Below the pieces are notes generated by a model. That model was not told the origin of the DNA and made no database searches. It saw only the letters and a list, made by a program, of their open reading frames with translations. A program made the translations under genes and the position numbers. A stretch of 64,000 bases of DNA from Parasalinivibrio latis (lineage in GTDB: Bacteria; Pseudomonadota; Gammaproteobacteria; Enterobacterales; Vibrionaceae): assembly GCF_036825535.1 (NCBI RefSeq), contig NZ_CP098812.1, positions 2,604,001-2,668,000 on the forward strand, given 5' to 3'. The number at the start of each line of letters is the position of its first letter. The first letter of the stretch is position 1. Positions 55,777-63,385 of the stretch are shown here, in pieces.

Positions 55777-56016
55777 TTAATCAGTAACCAATAAATTTTC
55801 CACGCGATCAAAGTCAAGCCCTGCTTTATGCACTTTATGGTACATTTCCGCTAAAAGTTTTAGACAATAATGGCATGTTGCGTGCCGAGAAGCGAAGGGC
55901 GGTAGCTTAGGATAGTTTTGCCTCATTTTGAGTTTGACTGCACACTCAGGCTCAACTGGGTTATAGCCATATTCCTGGGCAAACAAGATTGACCAGAAGC
56001 ATATGTGAGAGTACAT
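55777..56016 (-). CDS. Unknown 79-residue protein with a CxxC motif
   Basis: The product begins MYSHICFWSILFAQEYGYNPVEPECAV in part, then has ASRHATCHYCLKLL, a CxxC within a helical, charged C-terminus (FDRVENLLVTD). The amino-acid make-up looks natural, but I recognise no family. It may be the tail of a once longer gene. It is divergent from the OLD-nuclease gene across a short spacer, a position suited to a regulator or small accessory protein. Start ATG 56016 has no good ribosome-binding site. Confidence 0.4.
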   Translation of the reverse strand: MYSHICFWSILFAQEYGYNPVEPECAVKLKMRQNYPKLPPFASRHATCHYCLKLLAEMYHKVHKAGLDFDRVENLLVTD

Positions 56017-56078
56017 ATGTTTATCGTTTTTTTAATGCTGGCAAATCAATAAAAATAAAAGCTAGACAAAGGTTGCTT

Positions 56079-57647
56079 ATGACACACATAGTTAAGTTAA
56101 GGTTAGAGAACTTCAAAAGATTTAGGGAGTTATCAATACCTCTAGATGAAACTAGGAACGTAATTCTTGGTGACAATGAAGCAGGTAAAAGCTCAATATT
56201 GACAGCCATAGAATTGGTACTTAGCGGTAGTCGGAGTCGAGTAGAATCTATTGGTATCGAAAACTTAATGAACGTTGATGCTGTTAATGAATTTCTCTCT
56301 CTCGATATTAAGAGCATTGATAAATTACCAAAAATTCATGCAGAAATACATTTGAATGAAGAAGGTAATCTTGATCTATGTGGAGTCAATCATCTTGGCT
56401 CAGGTGAAGTTAACGGGATACGGTTAGTATGCGAGCCTGACCTTGAGTTCGGTAACTTGATTCATGAGGTTTTATCTTTAGATGAGAATAACTTCCCCTT
56501 TGAATTTTACTCCATTAAATTTTCCACTTTCGCTGGTCAGCCATATTCTGGCTTTCGTAAACTTCTGCGATACGTGACCATAGACAGTGCAAACATAAAT
56601 ACTGACTATGCGCACTCCCATTACATCAAAACAATGTATGAAGCGTCTGTAGCTAACTCTGAAAGAGTGAAGCTTCAAAATGAATATCGTCAACAAAAAC
56701 TGAATTTTAGGGATGAGAACCTAAAGCTAATCAATTCTGGTTTAGACGATTTTGATTTTTCGATTCGCTCTGGTTCAAAGTTCAACTTAGAAACTGACTT
56801 AACCATAACTCAAGACTCCATACCTATTGAAAATAGGGGTAAAGGAAGGCAGTGCTTCGTAAAGACTGAGTTTGCGCTTAGAAAAAAAGAAGGTGGTAAG
56901 GATATCGATGTAATCTTACTCGAAGAACCCGAAAACCACCTAAGTCATACTAATATGAACGAGTTGGTTAACAAAATCGAACGCTCAAGCGGTAGCCAAA
57001 TTATCATCGCGACTCATAGTAGCCTAATCTGCTCCAGGCTAGATTTAAGAAAAGCAATACTTATAAATAGCTCCTCTACGGTGCCTTTATCGCTCAAAGC
57101 ACTCACGCCAGATACAGCTAAATTTTTTATTAAAGCACCGAACAATAATATTCTTGAGTTGGTTTTATCGAGTAAGGTAATTTTAGTTGAAGGGGATGCT
57201 GAATACATACTTGTTGAATCGCTATACGAAAGTGTTACAGGTTCAAAATTAGCTAATGATGGGGTGCATGTAATTTCCGTAGGCGGTACAAGTTTTAAAA
57301 GATACATGGAACTGGCAAGAAACCTGAATGTTAGAATTGCAGTTATAAGAGATAATGACGGTGATTTTGAAGAAAACTGCGTTAGTAATTATGAAGGTTA
57401 CGTGACCGATGATATTAAAGTCTTTTCAGATGCGAACGATAAGAGATACACCTTTGAAGTATGTATTTATCAAGATAATCAGCAGATATGTGATGATTTA
57501 TTTTCTGGCAGGCAAATAAAAAAATCGCCCCTAGACTACATGCTAGCAAACAAAACTGAGAGCGCATTTAAGCTATTAGACAAAAAGGCTAATATTGTTA
57601 AAGTTCCTAGTTATATAGAAAAGGCATTTGAATGGATAAGACAGTAG
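56079..57647 (+). CDS. OLD-family ATP-dependent endonuclease, Gabija GajA-like
   Basis: A 522-residue protein with an ABC-type ATPase domain split around an insertion: N-terminal HIVKLRLENFKRF, Walker A GDNEAGKS (31-38), and Walker B ILLEEPENHLS followed by the H-loop IIIATHSS. A C-terminal Toprim nuclease domain has VILVEGDAEYIL and IRDNDGDFEEN. That is the layout of class 2 OLD nucleases, of which Gabija GajA is the studied case. ATG 56079 follows AAGG; a longer reading from 55989 runs into the divergent gene. It overlaps the helicase gene by 16 bp, so the two form a unit. Likely anti-phage defence, by family and context. Confidence 0.8.
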   Translation: MTHIVKLRLENFKRFRELSIPLDETRNVILGDNEAGKSSILTAIELVLSGSRSRVESIGIENLMNVDAVNEFLSLDIKSIDKLPKIHAEIHLNEEGNLDLCGVNHLGSGEVNGIRLVCEPDLEFGNLIHEVLSLDENNFPFEFYSIKFSTFAGQPYSGFRKLLRYVTIDSANINTDYAHSHYIKTMYEASVANSERVKLQNEYRQQKLNFRDENLKLINSGLDDFDFSIRSGSKFNLETDLTITQDSIPIENRGKGRQCFVKTEFALRKKEGGKDIDVILLEEPENHLSHTNMNELVNKIERSSGSQIIIATHSSLICSRLDLRKAILINSSSTVPLSLKALTPDTAKFFIKAPNNNILELVLSSKVILVEGDAEYILVESLYESVTGSKLANDGVHVISVGGTSFKRYMELARNLNVRIAVIRDNDGDFEENCVSNYEGYVTDDIKVFSDANDKRYTFEVCIYQDNQQICDDLFSGRQIKKSPLDYMLANKTESAFKLLDKKANIVKVPSYIEKAFEWIRQ

Positions 57648-58663
57648 TTCTTGCTGTTGCAGGTGCTGGAAAGTCGAAAACAATAATCGACAGACTTAGC
57701 GAAGATAGTCGTTGTCTCATAGTTACTTACACGGAAAGCAATACGTTAAATTTACAAAACAGAATACTAAAAAAGTTCGGTTCTATACCTAAAGGAATCA
57801 GAGTATACAGCTACTTCACATTCTTGTTCTCATTTTGCTTTCGACCAGTTATTGGAGATAAAGCGAAGGGCATTAATTTTGCAAAGAAACTACCCGCAAA
57901 AGCCCAAATGGCAAAAAAAAACACAAAGGAGCACTTTATTGACGATGGCCGTAGAATTTATTCTAGTCGAATCGCAAAACTCTTCACTCAGTACCAAAAG
58001 ACTGGGGACAAATTATGCAGGAGAATAGAGAAATACTTCGATTTGGTTTGCGTTGATGAAGTGCAAGATTTTGCAGCTAATGACTTTAATCTCTTGTTGA
58101 AATTAGCTGATGCAAACGTAGAATTACTATTACTTGGTGATTTTTTCCAACATACGTTTGATACGAGTCGAGATGGTAGAATCCAAGAGAATTTGCATAA
58201 AAATATGCAAGAGTATAAAGAAAAGTTCAAAAGTGCTGGGTATAGTATTGACACAAAATCACTTCTTAAAAGTCATAGATGTAGCCCGTCTGTTTGTGAT
58301 TTTGTCTCTAGGAAAATTGGTATTGAAATCGAGTCCCATAGAGAAGATGAAGTACAAGTAACTTTCATTGATGATTTAGAAAAAATCGATGAACTATTTC
58401 AAAATAATAGATTGATTAAACTTTTCTATAGTAATAGTGACAAATATCAAGGGTACACCAATAATTGGGGGAATACTAAAGGCTTAGACGATTTTGACGA
58501 TGTATGTGTAGTGCTAAATAAGACAACGCTCACCAGTTTTAAAAATGACAAGTTAAATGAGCTTAAATCGACGACAAAAAATAAGCTATATGTTGCATGC
58601 ACCAGAGCTAAAGGTAGTCTGTTCTTTGTTCCTTATCATATGGTTGCAAAGTTCAAAATTTAA
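57632..58663 (+). CDS. Compact UvrD-like SF1 helicase, GajB-like
   Basis: A 343-residue SF1 helicase. Motif I is LAVAGAGKSKTI (about 7-18), motif Ia-like VTYTESNTLNLQNRI, motif II VCVDEVQDF, motif III LLLLGDFFQHTF, motif IV-like LKSHRCSPSVCDFV, and motif VI KLYVACTRAKGSLFF close to the C-terminus. All ATPase motifs are present, but the protein is about 150 residues shorter than Gabija GajB, with little room for the 1B/2B domains. It is translationally coupled to the OLD nuclease gene. I read the pair as a short Gabija-type system; a different OLD-plus-helicase family is possible. Confidence 0.75.
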   Translation: MDKTVVLAVAGAGKSKTIIDRLSEDSRCLIVTYTESNTLNLQNRILKKFGSIPKGIRVYSYFTFLFSFCFRPVIGDKAKGINFAKKLPAKAQMAKKNTKEHFIDDGRRIYSSRIAKLFTQYQKTGDKLCRRIEKYFDLVCVDEVQDFAANDFNLLLKLADANVELLLLGDFFQHTFDTSRDGRIQENLHKNMQEYKEKFKSAGYSIDTKSLLKSHRCSPSVCDFVSRKIGIEIESHREDEVQVTFIDDLEKIDELFQNNRLIKLFYSNSDKYQGYTNNWGNTKGLDDFDDVCVVLNKTTLTSFKNDKLNELKSTTKNKLYVACTRAKGSLFFVPYHMVAKFKI

Positions 58664-58877
58664 TGTTCCCGTGCATAATATTTTATAGCGCCACCTCATT
58701 TATTTCCTAGCCTCGTGTCAGGCCGATCTGTTCTGGCACGTTCATGCCCCAATATCCGCTAGTACAAATACTCTACAAATTTGAGAGGCGTGCGTTTTCC
58801 CTACAAAATCTAATCTGGTGTTAGAATGGGCAAGGAATGTTCATTTGGGTTGTAAATATATTGGATATCGTTTTTAA

Positions 58878-58897
58878 AGGAGGCTGTACAGCCTCCT
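58878..58897. terminator. Hairpin between the two OLD systems
   Basis: AGGAGGCTG followed by its complement (TA spacer) CAGCCTCCT forms a perfect 9-bp stem, with TTTTTAAA before it. On the minus strand this gives a T-run after the stem, so it ends the second OLD gene. The rest of the 58664-58901 spacer shows no gene. Confidence 0.75.
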
Positions 58898-58901
58898 ATA
58901 G

Positions 58902-60746
58902 TTAGTTTGGCAATTTAGGAATAACATCTGGGAATGAGTTTGCGAATGAGTCAAACTTATCGCTTATCTGTTCTATTGCATCCCATTCAACGGCTCCTGA
59001 AGGAAGTTTGATTTTGTCTTGTGTAACAATAGCTAACAACAAGCTTTCAACGGTATTGTAGATCTCTTCTTCTTTCATTTTAGCAACAGCATTCTCAGGT
59101 TTGCCTGCTGAAACTGGCTCATTGAAATAAGCCGTTTCAAAATCAATAACTGAGCCAAACACTTGGCTGTATTCTGACATTTGTTCAAGAATTTTACTGT
59201 TGTTGGTCCATGCTGGATTGTTTTCAATATTAGGCTTTCTTTCCTTTTTATTCGTCCCTTCGACTTTCATTAGTCGGTATTTAAGGATTTGCTTGGTGTC
59301 AATATCATGAAGTACGAAATAACTTTTTTTGAAGTGGTTGAGAATTTTCATGAACATTGAAACTTGCACTTTGCCTCCACAGCGAAGGATGAACAAGTTA
59401 TCAAAAGTCGTATCACCTTTTTCTTTATAATCTTTGATTATTTTACCAAATGCAGTGTATTCAGTATCTCCTTCAACTAAGAAAACCTTGCCGCCAAAGA
59501 AAAACTCCATTACATCTGGGTTTAGTAAGTTAAACAATTTCAACGACTCTGTTTCATCTTCAGTAAAGTTAATTTGATCTGGTCGAAAAATTGTTGTTGC
59601 TTCAACCTCATCATTCGAATTGTTCTCTACTCGAATAATCTTAGTATGATCACGTGTTAAGTCGATAAAACTTGGAGAGTGAGTTGTTATCATTACTTGC
59701 CAGTTTTCATTATTTTCGGCAAGGTTATATAGCATGTCTCTTGTATCTCTACAGGCTGAAGGGTGTAAACTTAATTCAGGTTCATCCAGTAGTAGTAAAT
59801 GTGACTTGTAATCACCCAACTGATTATATTTCTTTGCTTTTTTTCCTTTCCCAGAAGATTCATATCCCATTTCAGCGATTTGTTTCAGCACAGACCAAAG
59901 CAATGTCCTTCTAGCACCGCTACCATGATGACTAATTGGGAACACCTGTTCTCCTTTCCCAAATCGTACATCTACTTCTGAAGAATCAAAAATCTTCAGG
60001 TTAGAACTGGCAATTTCTTTCTCACTAATGTTTATTTTTAGTTCATGGCCAGGGATTATTTTGGAAGCGTATTGAGAAATTTCTTTAGCTAAGGTTCCCA
60101 GAGTCTCGGTGCTTTGTTCTACGAACTCTTTTTTTAAGGACGACATTTGTTCGTACAAAGTCGAGTAATCTGCATCTTGCTTTGTTGGTTTGAATTTTCT
60201 AACTTGTTCTTCTAAGAACACATCAACTAAAATGCTTTGAATTGCTTCAGATTGTTCTTCTGGATTACTAAACGTGCCTACTAAATGTGCCTTAGGTCTA
60301 TTCTTTTTAGAAGCACCGTCATTAGACCATGGCATTCTTGGTTTATCAGTATCTTCTGCAAAACGCCCCTCTTTTACTAAGTACCCATACCTAAAAGGCG
60401 CTTTGTCTTTCTGTTTCCAAATGAAGCGTTCTTTAATTAGATAAGAAGTTTCTTCGGTTTCATTCTCTTCTGGTGTGTAGAAATGATCACTCGGTTTATC
60501 AGTTCCTGAGCAACGTGTGTGTATCTCTACAGTTGGTAAGGCGTCTTTATCCAACACTCGATTATGAAAATCATCTAAACCAAGTGGTTCGCTGTTCACT
60601 GCTGAATGATAAGCCTTCAGTATTGTACTTTTACCAAAATTGTTCCCACCAACCAAAATGACTATATCGTCTAATTCAATCTCGACAGGCGTGGATCCAA
60701 TTGAGCGAAAATTGCTCACCAATAATTTTTCTAATCTTACTGCCAT
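58902..60746 (-). CDS. OLD-family ATPase/Toprim nuclease, stand-alone
   Basis: A 614-residue protein, MAVRLEKLLVSNFRSIGSTPVEIELDD, with Walker A GGNNFGKST (33-41), an ABC signature-like HHGSGARRTLLWSVL, Walker B HLLLLDEPELSLHPSA, H-loop MITTHSP, and a Toprim domain with KVFLVEGDTEYTAFG and FVLHDIDTKQ. Unlike the first pair, no helicase or reverse transcriptase gene is next to it on its strand, so it resembles class 1 (single-gene) OLD proteins such as that of phage P2, which excludes other phages. It is convergent with the GajA/GajB-like pair and in the same direction as the resolvase. Confidence 0.82.
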   Translation of the reverse strand: MAVRLEKLLVSNFRSIGSTPVEIELDDIVILVGGNNFGKSTILKAYHSAVNSEPLGLDDFHNRVLDKDALPTVEIHTRCSGTDKPSDHFYTPEENETEETSYLIKERFIWKQKDKAPFRYGYLVKEGRFAEDTDKPRMPWSNDGASKKNRPKAHLVGTFSNPEEQSEAIQSILVDVFLEEQVRKFKPTKQDADYSTLYEQMSSLKKEFVEQSTETLGTLAKEISQYASKIIPGHELKINISEKEIASSNLKIFDSSEVDVRFGKGEQVFPISHHGSGARRTLLWSVLKQIAEMGYESSGKGKKAKKYNQLGDYKSHLLLLDEPELSLHPSACRDTRDMLYNLAENNENWQVMITTHSPSFIDLTRDHTKIIRVENNSNDEVEATTIFRPDQINFTEDETESLKLFNLLNPDVMEFFFGGKVFLVEGDTEYTAFGKIIKDYKEKGDTTFDNLFILRCGGKVQVSMFMKILNHFKKSYFVLHDIDTKQILKYRLMKVEGTNKKERKPNIENNPAWTNNSKILEQMSEYSQVFGSVIDFETAYFNEPVSAGKPENAVAKMKEEEIYNTVESLLLAIVTQDKIKLPSGAVEWDAIEQISDKFDSFANSFPDVIPKLPN

Positions 60747-60974
60747 ATGCCCTCCAATGAGTATGGCGGCATTATAGTGTTTATCTGCTTGTTAACGAAA
60801 TAACATTACCTAATAGTCTGATTTTGCTCGCTCTTTATTCGTTGCACTGTAGATGGATTACAACCGCCTGATCTGCACCATTGATATTGGACATAAAGCT
60901 AACGACTTTCTATACCTGTAGTTATCCATGAGTTGCTAATTTAGGGAAGTCATTGGCAAACTTTTGTCCCAATG

Positions 60975-61529
60975 CTATTCACCGTGTTCACGAATGGCTT
61001 TGTAAACGGTATTGCGTGAAACGTTGAAAAACCTAGCTATATTCGAAATCGACTCATGGTTTTGGTACATGGCAATAATCTGGTTTTTGATAGAGGTCGC
61101 AGTGGGTTTGCGACCTTTGTACTTACCCGCTGCTTTAGCGGCAGCGATGCCCTCTAACTGTCTTTCCTTCCGGATGTTGAGCTCAAACTCAGCGAATACT
61201 CCTAACATATCGAGAAACGCTTTCCCTGCGGCAGAATCAGTGGCAATTGGTTGTTCGGTCGCTCTCAGTTCTATTTCTTGCTCCTTGAGATAAACAACCA
61301 ATTGCTGAAGGTCTATGACTGATCTGGCGATTCGGTCAATACGGGTAACGAGCAGCATGTCTCCAGCACGAAGATATTTCTTTAAGTCGATGAGTCCCTT
61401 TCTGCGAGTATCGCTACCTGATGCTGTGTCAGAAAAGATCTTCTGACACCCAGCATCTTTCAATATCCGAATTTGCAGCTCCAATGATTGGTCTTGCGTC
61501 GATACGCGGGCATATCCCACCTTTGCCAT
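60975..61529 (-). CDS. Serine resolvase/invertase (Tn3 TnpR / TniR type)
   Basis: A 184-residue serine recombinase. The catalytic Ser10 is in GYARVSTQDQ; further conserved parts are DTASGSDTRRKGLIDL, VTRIDRIARSVIDL (conserved Arg pair), and LGVFAEFELNIRKERQLEGIAAAKAAGKYKGRKP. A C-terminal HTH of Hin type follows (about 150-180). It would resolve cointegrates or excise DNA at a nearby res site, which I place at 61536-61636 immediately upstream. TniR of Tn5053 is also a serine resolvase. It sits between the OLD gene and the TnsB-like pair, divergent from the latter. Confidence 0.88.
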   Translation of the reverse strand: MAKVGYARVSTQDQSLELQIRILKDAGCQKIFSDTASGSDTRRKGLIDLKKYLRAGDMLLVTRIDRIARSVIDLQQLVVYLKEQEIELRATEQPIATDSAAGKAFLDMLGVFAEFELNIRKERQLEGIAAAKAAGKYKGRKPTATSIKNQIIAMYQNHESISNIARFFNVSRNTVYKAIREHGE

Positions 61530-61535
61530 GGCATT

Positions 61536-61636
61536 TGCTCATTTAGAATCTAGACTTAATGAACATAGTGTTGATTTATCCGATTAACCACCCTAAATGA
61601 ACAGACTTCGCAGATATTCTTGTCGTTCAATTAGGG
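61536..61636. promoter_or_regulatory. Probable res site for the serine resolvase
   Basis: Upstream of the resolvase are repeated inverted arms of the form TGTTCATTTAGGG. A first pair is TGCTCATTTAG with CTTAATGAACA (61536-61565). A second is CCCTAAATGAAC with GTTCAATTAGGG (61591-61602, 61625-61636). Several dimer-binding subsites of unequal spacing next to the resolvase gene are the form of Tn3/Tn5053 res sites. The same region must hold the promoters for the divergent genes. Confidence 0.65.
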
Positions 61637-61660
61637 TATACCCCACATGAGCAGCCATCT

Positions 61661-62359
61661 ATGACCATCTCGCTATCCGAAGACGTTGTACTGACCAAAA
61701 GCACGAAATATGGGAAATGTTTCATGCGAGTAATCGTAAATGAGGATGATGGGATGGTGACTCTTAGAGATATTCAAGAAGGGACCGAATATCACTTTAC
61801 GGGAAATCGTTTGGGTGAACTCCTCGAACAGCGCGTACTGGAAACCGCACAAGAAGATGAACTCGCAGCCATTACCCAAAAGCTGAAGAACAGTTTGCCG
61901 CCGGCTGAGGCTAAGTTAAATCGGGAAACGCAAAGGCGGATCGACTATGTAAAAGGGGCGATTGATAGCGGGATGTCGTTGGGGTCAATGAGGAAGCTCA
62001 GTTGCTATATCAGCATAAAGTCTCTCGAATTGGTTGACTCAACTCCTCCGAGCCCAGGAACTCTGTATAGATGGATTAAGGCTTATACTACCAGTGCGTC
62101 GAATGAAGAGAGCCTAGTTCCGAAAACGCAGAGATCAGGGAACCGTAACGCGAAGACTAGTCCAGAGAATGTTCGAATTATTGAGGCCACTCTAGACAGA
62201 TTGGGAAAAGGTGAGAAATATTCAACGCTATACCGACAGTATTTAGGGGTATTGGCCTCAGAGAACGAACGGCGCTTAAGGGTTCAGGAGCCTCGTTTGG
62301 TGCCTGTATCGATGGAAGGGTTTAGAAAACGCATTAGACGGAGAGTGGAGCAACAATGA
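61661..62359 (+). CDS. TniA/TnsB-like DNA-binding module without catalytic domain, protein A
   Basis: A 232-residue protein that reads as the N-terminal part of a Mu/Tn7/Tn5053-type transposase. An N-terminal small beta domain (about 1-58: KCFMRVIVNEDDGMVTLRDIQEGTEYHF) is followed by an HTH region (RRIDYVKGAID.., IKSLELVDSTPPSPGTLYRWIKAY), the RSGNRNAKTSPENVRIIEATLDRL second HTH, and the ending VSMEGFRKRIRRRV. In a full TniA/TnsB the DDE domain would begin here; instead the frame ends. Its stop overlaps the start of a paralogue (ATGA). Probable role: binding the element ends or regulating transposition (inference). Confidence 0.6.
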   Translation: MTISLSEDVVLTKSTKYGKCFMRVIVNEDDGMVTLRDIQEGTEYHFTGNRLGELLEQRVLETAQEDELAAITQKLKNSLPPAEAKLNRETQRRIDYVKGAIDSGMSLGSMRKLSCYISIKSLELVDSTPPSPGTLYRWIKAYTTSASNEESLVPKTQRSGNRNAKTSPENVRIIEATLDRLGKGEKYSTLYRQYLGVLASENERRLRVQEPRLVPVSMEGFRKRIRRRVEQQ

Positions 62360-63063
62360 ACTTCCGAGATCCAGAACTTGTGCTGATTAAACGTTTTCGA
62401 GGAGGCAAGTGCTCTTATTACCAAGTCAGTTCAGTCGACAATAATGAAGTCACCATCAAAGACATCGAGCATGGCGGACATTTCTCTTTCCCTAGAACTA
62501 AAATCGAAAGGCATATCTTAAACGGCATATTGATATGCTCTACTGCAGATAACGTCCCAGACATAGTTTTCGTCAATCCCGTTCGAAAGCGTGAAAAACC
62601 CAAAAGCATCCGAAATGAAGCCAGATATGAGGCTGAGATGGAGCGACGTTACTCGTACGTAAAGGCAGTTCTTGATTCAAGTGTTCCTGCATACACAGAG
62701 AAAAGGCTAGCTCCCTGGATTAAAGACTTCTCGATATCCATAGATGATAATCACCCGCCAAGCTGGAGAACCTTGGCTAATTGGGTAAGCCTGTTCGTGA
62801 AATCTGGATGGAAAAAGCAGTCACTAAAACCAGCCCACGCATCAAAAGGAAACCGGGCACCAAAAACTGATAAAGAGGTATCTCAACTACTTGATCAGGT
62901 CGTACGTGAGCACCTTAGAAAGAACCTACAAATCAATTACACCAAGGCTCACAACGATTTTCTTTTGCGCGTTGAAGCGTTGAATCAAGCGCGCACTGAT
63001 AAGGGCTTGAAGCCCCTGAAGCCTAGTGGTTATAAAACTACGGTGAGGCGGCTTAAGAATTGA
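62356..63063 (+). CDS. TniA/TnsB-like DNA-binding module without catalytic domain, protein B
   Basis: A 235-residue paralogue of the preceding protein with the same parts: the beta domain (CSYYQVSSVDNNEVTIKDIEHGGHFSF), the RRYSYVKAVLDS..NHPPSWRTLANWVSLFVKSG HTH block, SKGNRAPKTDKEVSQLLDQVVREHL, and the end KPLKPSGYKTTVRRLKN. The PPSWRTL..W and SKGNRAPK..DKEV patterns are strongly like TniA/TnsB N-termini. The frame stops where the catalytic RNase H-like domain should start, and none of the three frames beyond it contains that domain. Its start overlaps the stop of protein A, behind GGAG, so the two are made in step. It lies nearest the right end of the element. Confidence 0.62.
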   Translation: MNFRDPELVLIKRFRGGKCSYYQVSSVDNNEVTIKDIEHGGHFSFPRTKIERHILNGILICSTADNVPDIVFVNPVRKREKPKSIRNEARYEAEMERRYSYVKAVLDSSVPAYTEKRLAPWIKDFSISIDDNHPPSWRTLANWVSLFVKSGWKKQSLKPAHASKGNRAPKTDKEVSQLLDQVVREHLRKNLQINYTKAHNDFLLRVEALNQARTDKGLKPLKPSGYKTTVRRLKN

Positions 63064-63365
63064 TTGTTTGATACATTCTTTGTGACGATATAAATCAATC
63101 CAAACATGGTCGACTTAGTGCTCCTAAATGAAAGGCGTTTTTAACGGTTTCCGTGTCTCCGAGCGACAAACATGCGCCTGTCAACATCAATAGAGATGTT
63201 GGGCGTTTGCTCTCGGGCATTAAACCGCAAGGTGGAAGATGCTAGTCCAGACAGCCTTATCAAATTTTAGTATTTTCTATCTATATACTAGAGTAATACT
63301 ATTTTTTGTGCTTTTAAAACAGATAGATATGAATATTGGTAGTTAGTGTGCTATCAATTTATAAG
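63064..63365. other. Right-end region with an imperfect hairpin
   Basis: No gene is seen. An imperfect hairpin at 63167-63210 pairs CAAAC..GCGCC..AACATC with GATGTT.GGCG.TTTG around AATAGA. TCCTAAATGAA at 63122 recalls the res-site arm. Towards the end, read inward, ATAAATTGATA and ACCAATATTCATATC may be transposase-binding repeats. Confidence 0.5.
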
Positions 63366-63385
63366 ATGGTGTCGGCGACACTCTG
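63366..63385 (-). repeat. Right terminal inverted repeat and target duplication
   Basis: ATGGTGTCGGCGACA (63366-63380) is the inverted counterpart of the left end, followed by the duplicated CTCTG (63381-63385). Read inward the terminus is TGTCGCCGACACCAT. Confidence 0.85.

Larger units (their letters stand above)
50493..63380. mobile_element. 12.9-kb transposon-like defence island inserted downstream of ffs
   Basis: The left end TGTTTCTGACACCAT (50493-50507) and the right end ATGGTGTCGGCGACA (63366-63380) are inverted repeats, identical at 12 of 15 positions. Both sides are flanked by CTCTG (50488-50492, 63381-63385). Such 5-bp duplications and TGT/ACA termini are the mark of Tn7, Mu and Tn5053-type transposition. 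The element carries a tyrosine-recombinase trio, two OLD-family systems, a resolvase with res site, and two TnsB-like DNA-binding proteins, but no full DDE transposase, TnsA, TnsC or TniQ. Its cargo is more AT-rich than the flanking chromosome. Joining the flanks restores an uninterrupted TTTTAGCCTCTGAAAAATTA. Confidence 0.88.

Noticed and set aside
60806..60895. Minus-strand reading WCRSGGCNPSTVQRIKSE that looks like the tail of an HTH protein
   Set aside because: Only about 27 residues are open and there is no start; it may be a relic of a lost gene but is too short to annotate.
63167..63210. Possible integron attC site
   Set aside because: The hairpin lacks proper R' (GTTRRRY) and R'' (RYYYAAC) boxes in the right places, and no integron integrase is present.
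50493..63380. CRISPR array or cas/tniQ genes that would make this a full CRISPR-associated transposon
   Set aside because: No direct-repeat array and no Cas- or TniQ-like protein was seen in any frame of the element.
50493..63380. Simple integrative element with att repeats from ffs
   Set aside because: No copy of the ffs 3' end occurs at the right boundary; only a 5-bp duplication is present, which fits transposition rather than integration into an RNA-gene end.
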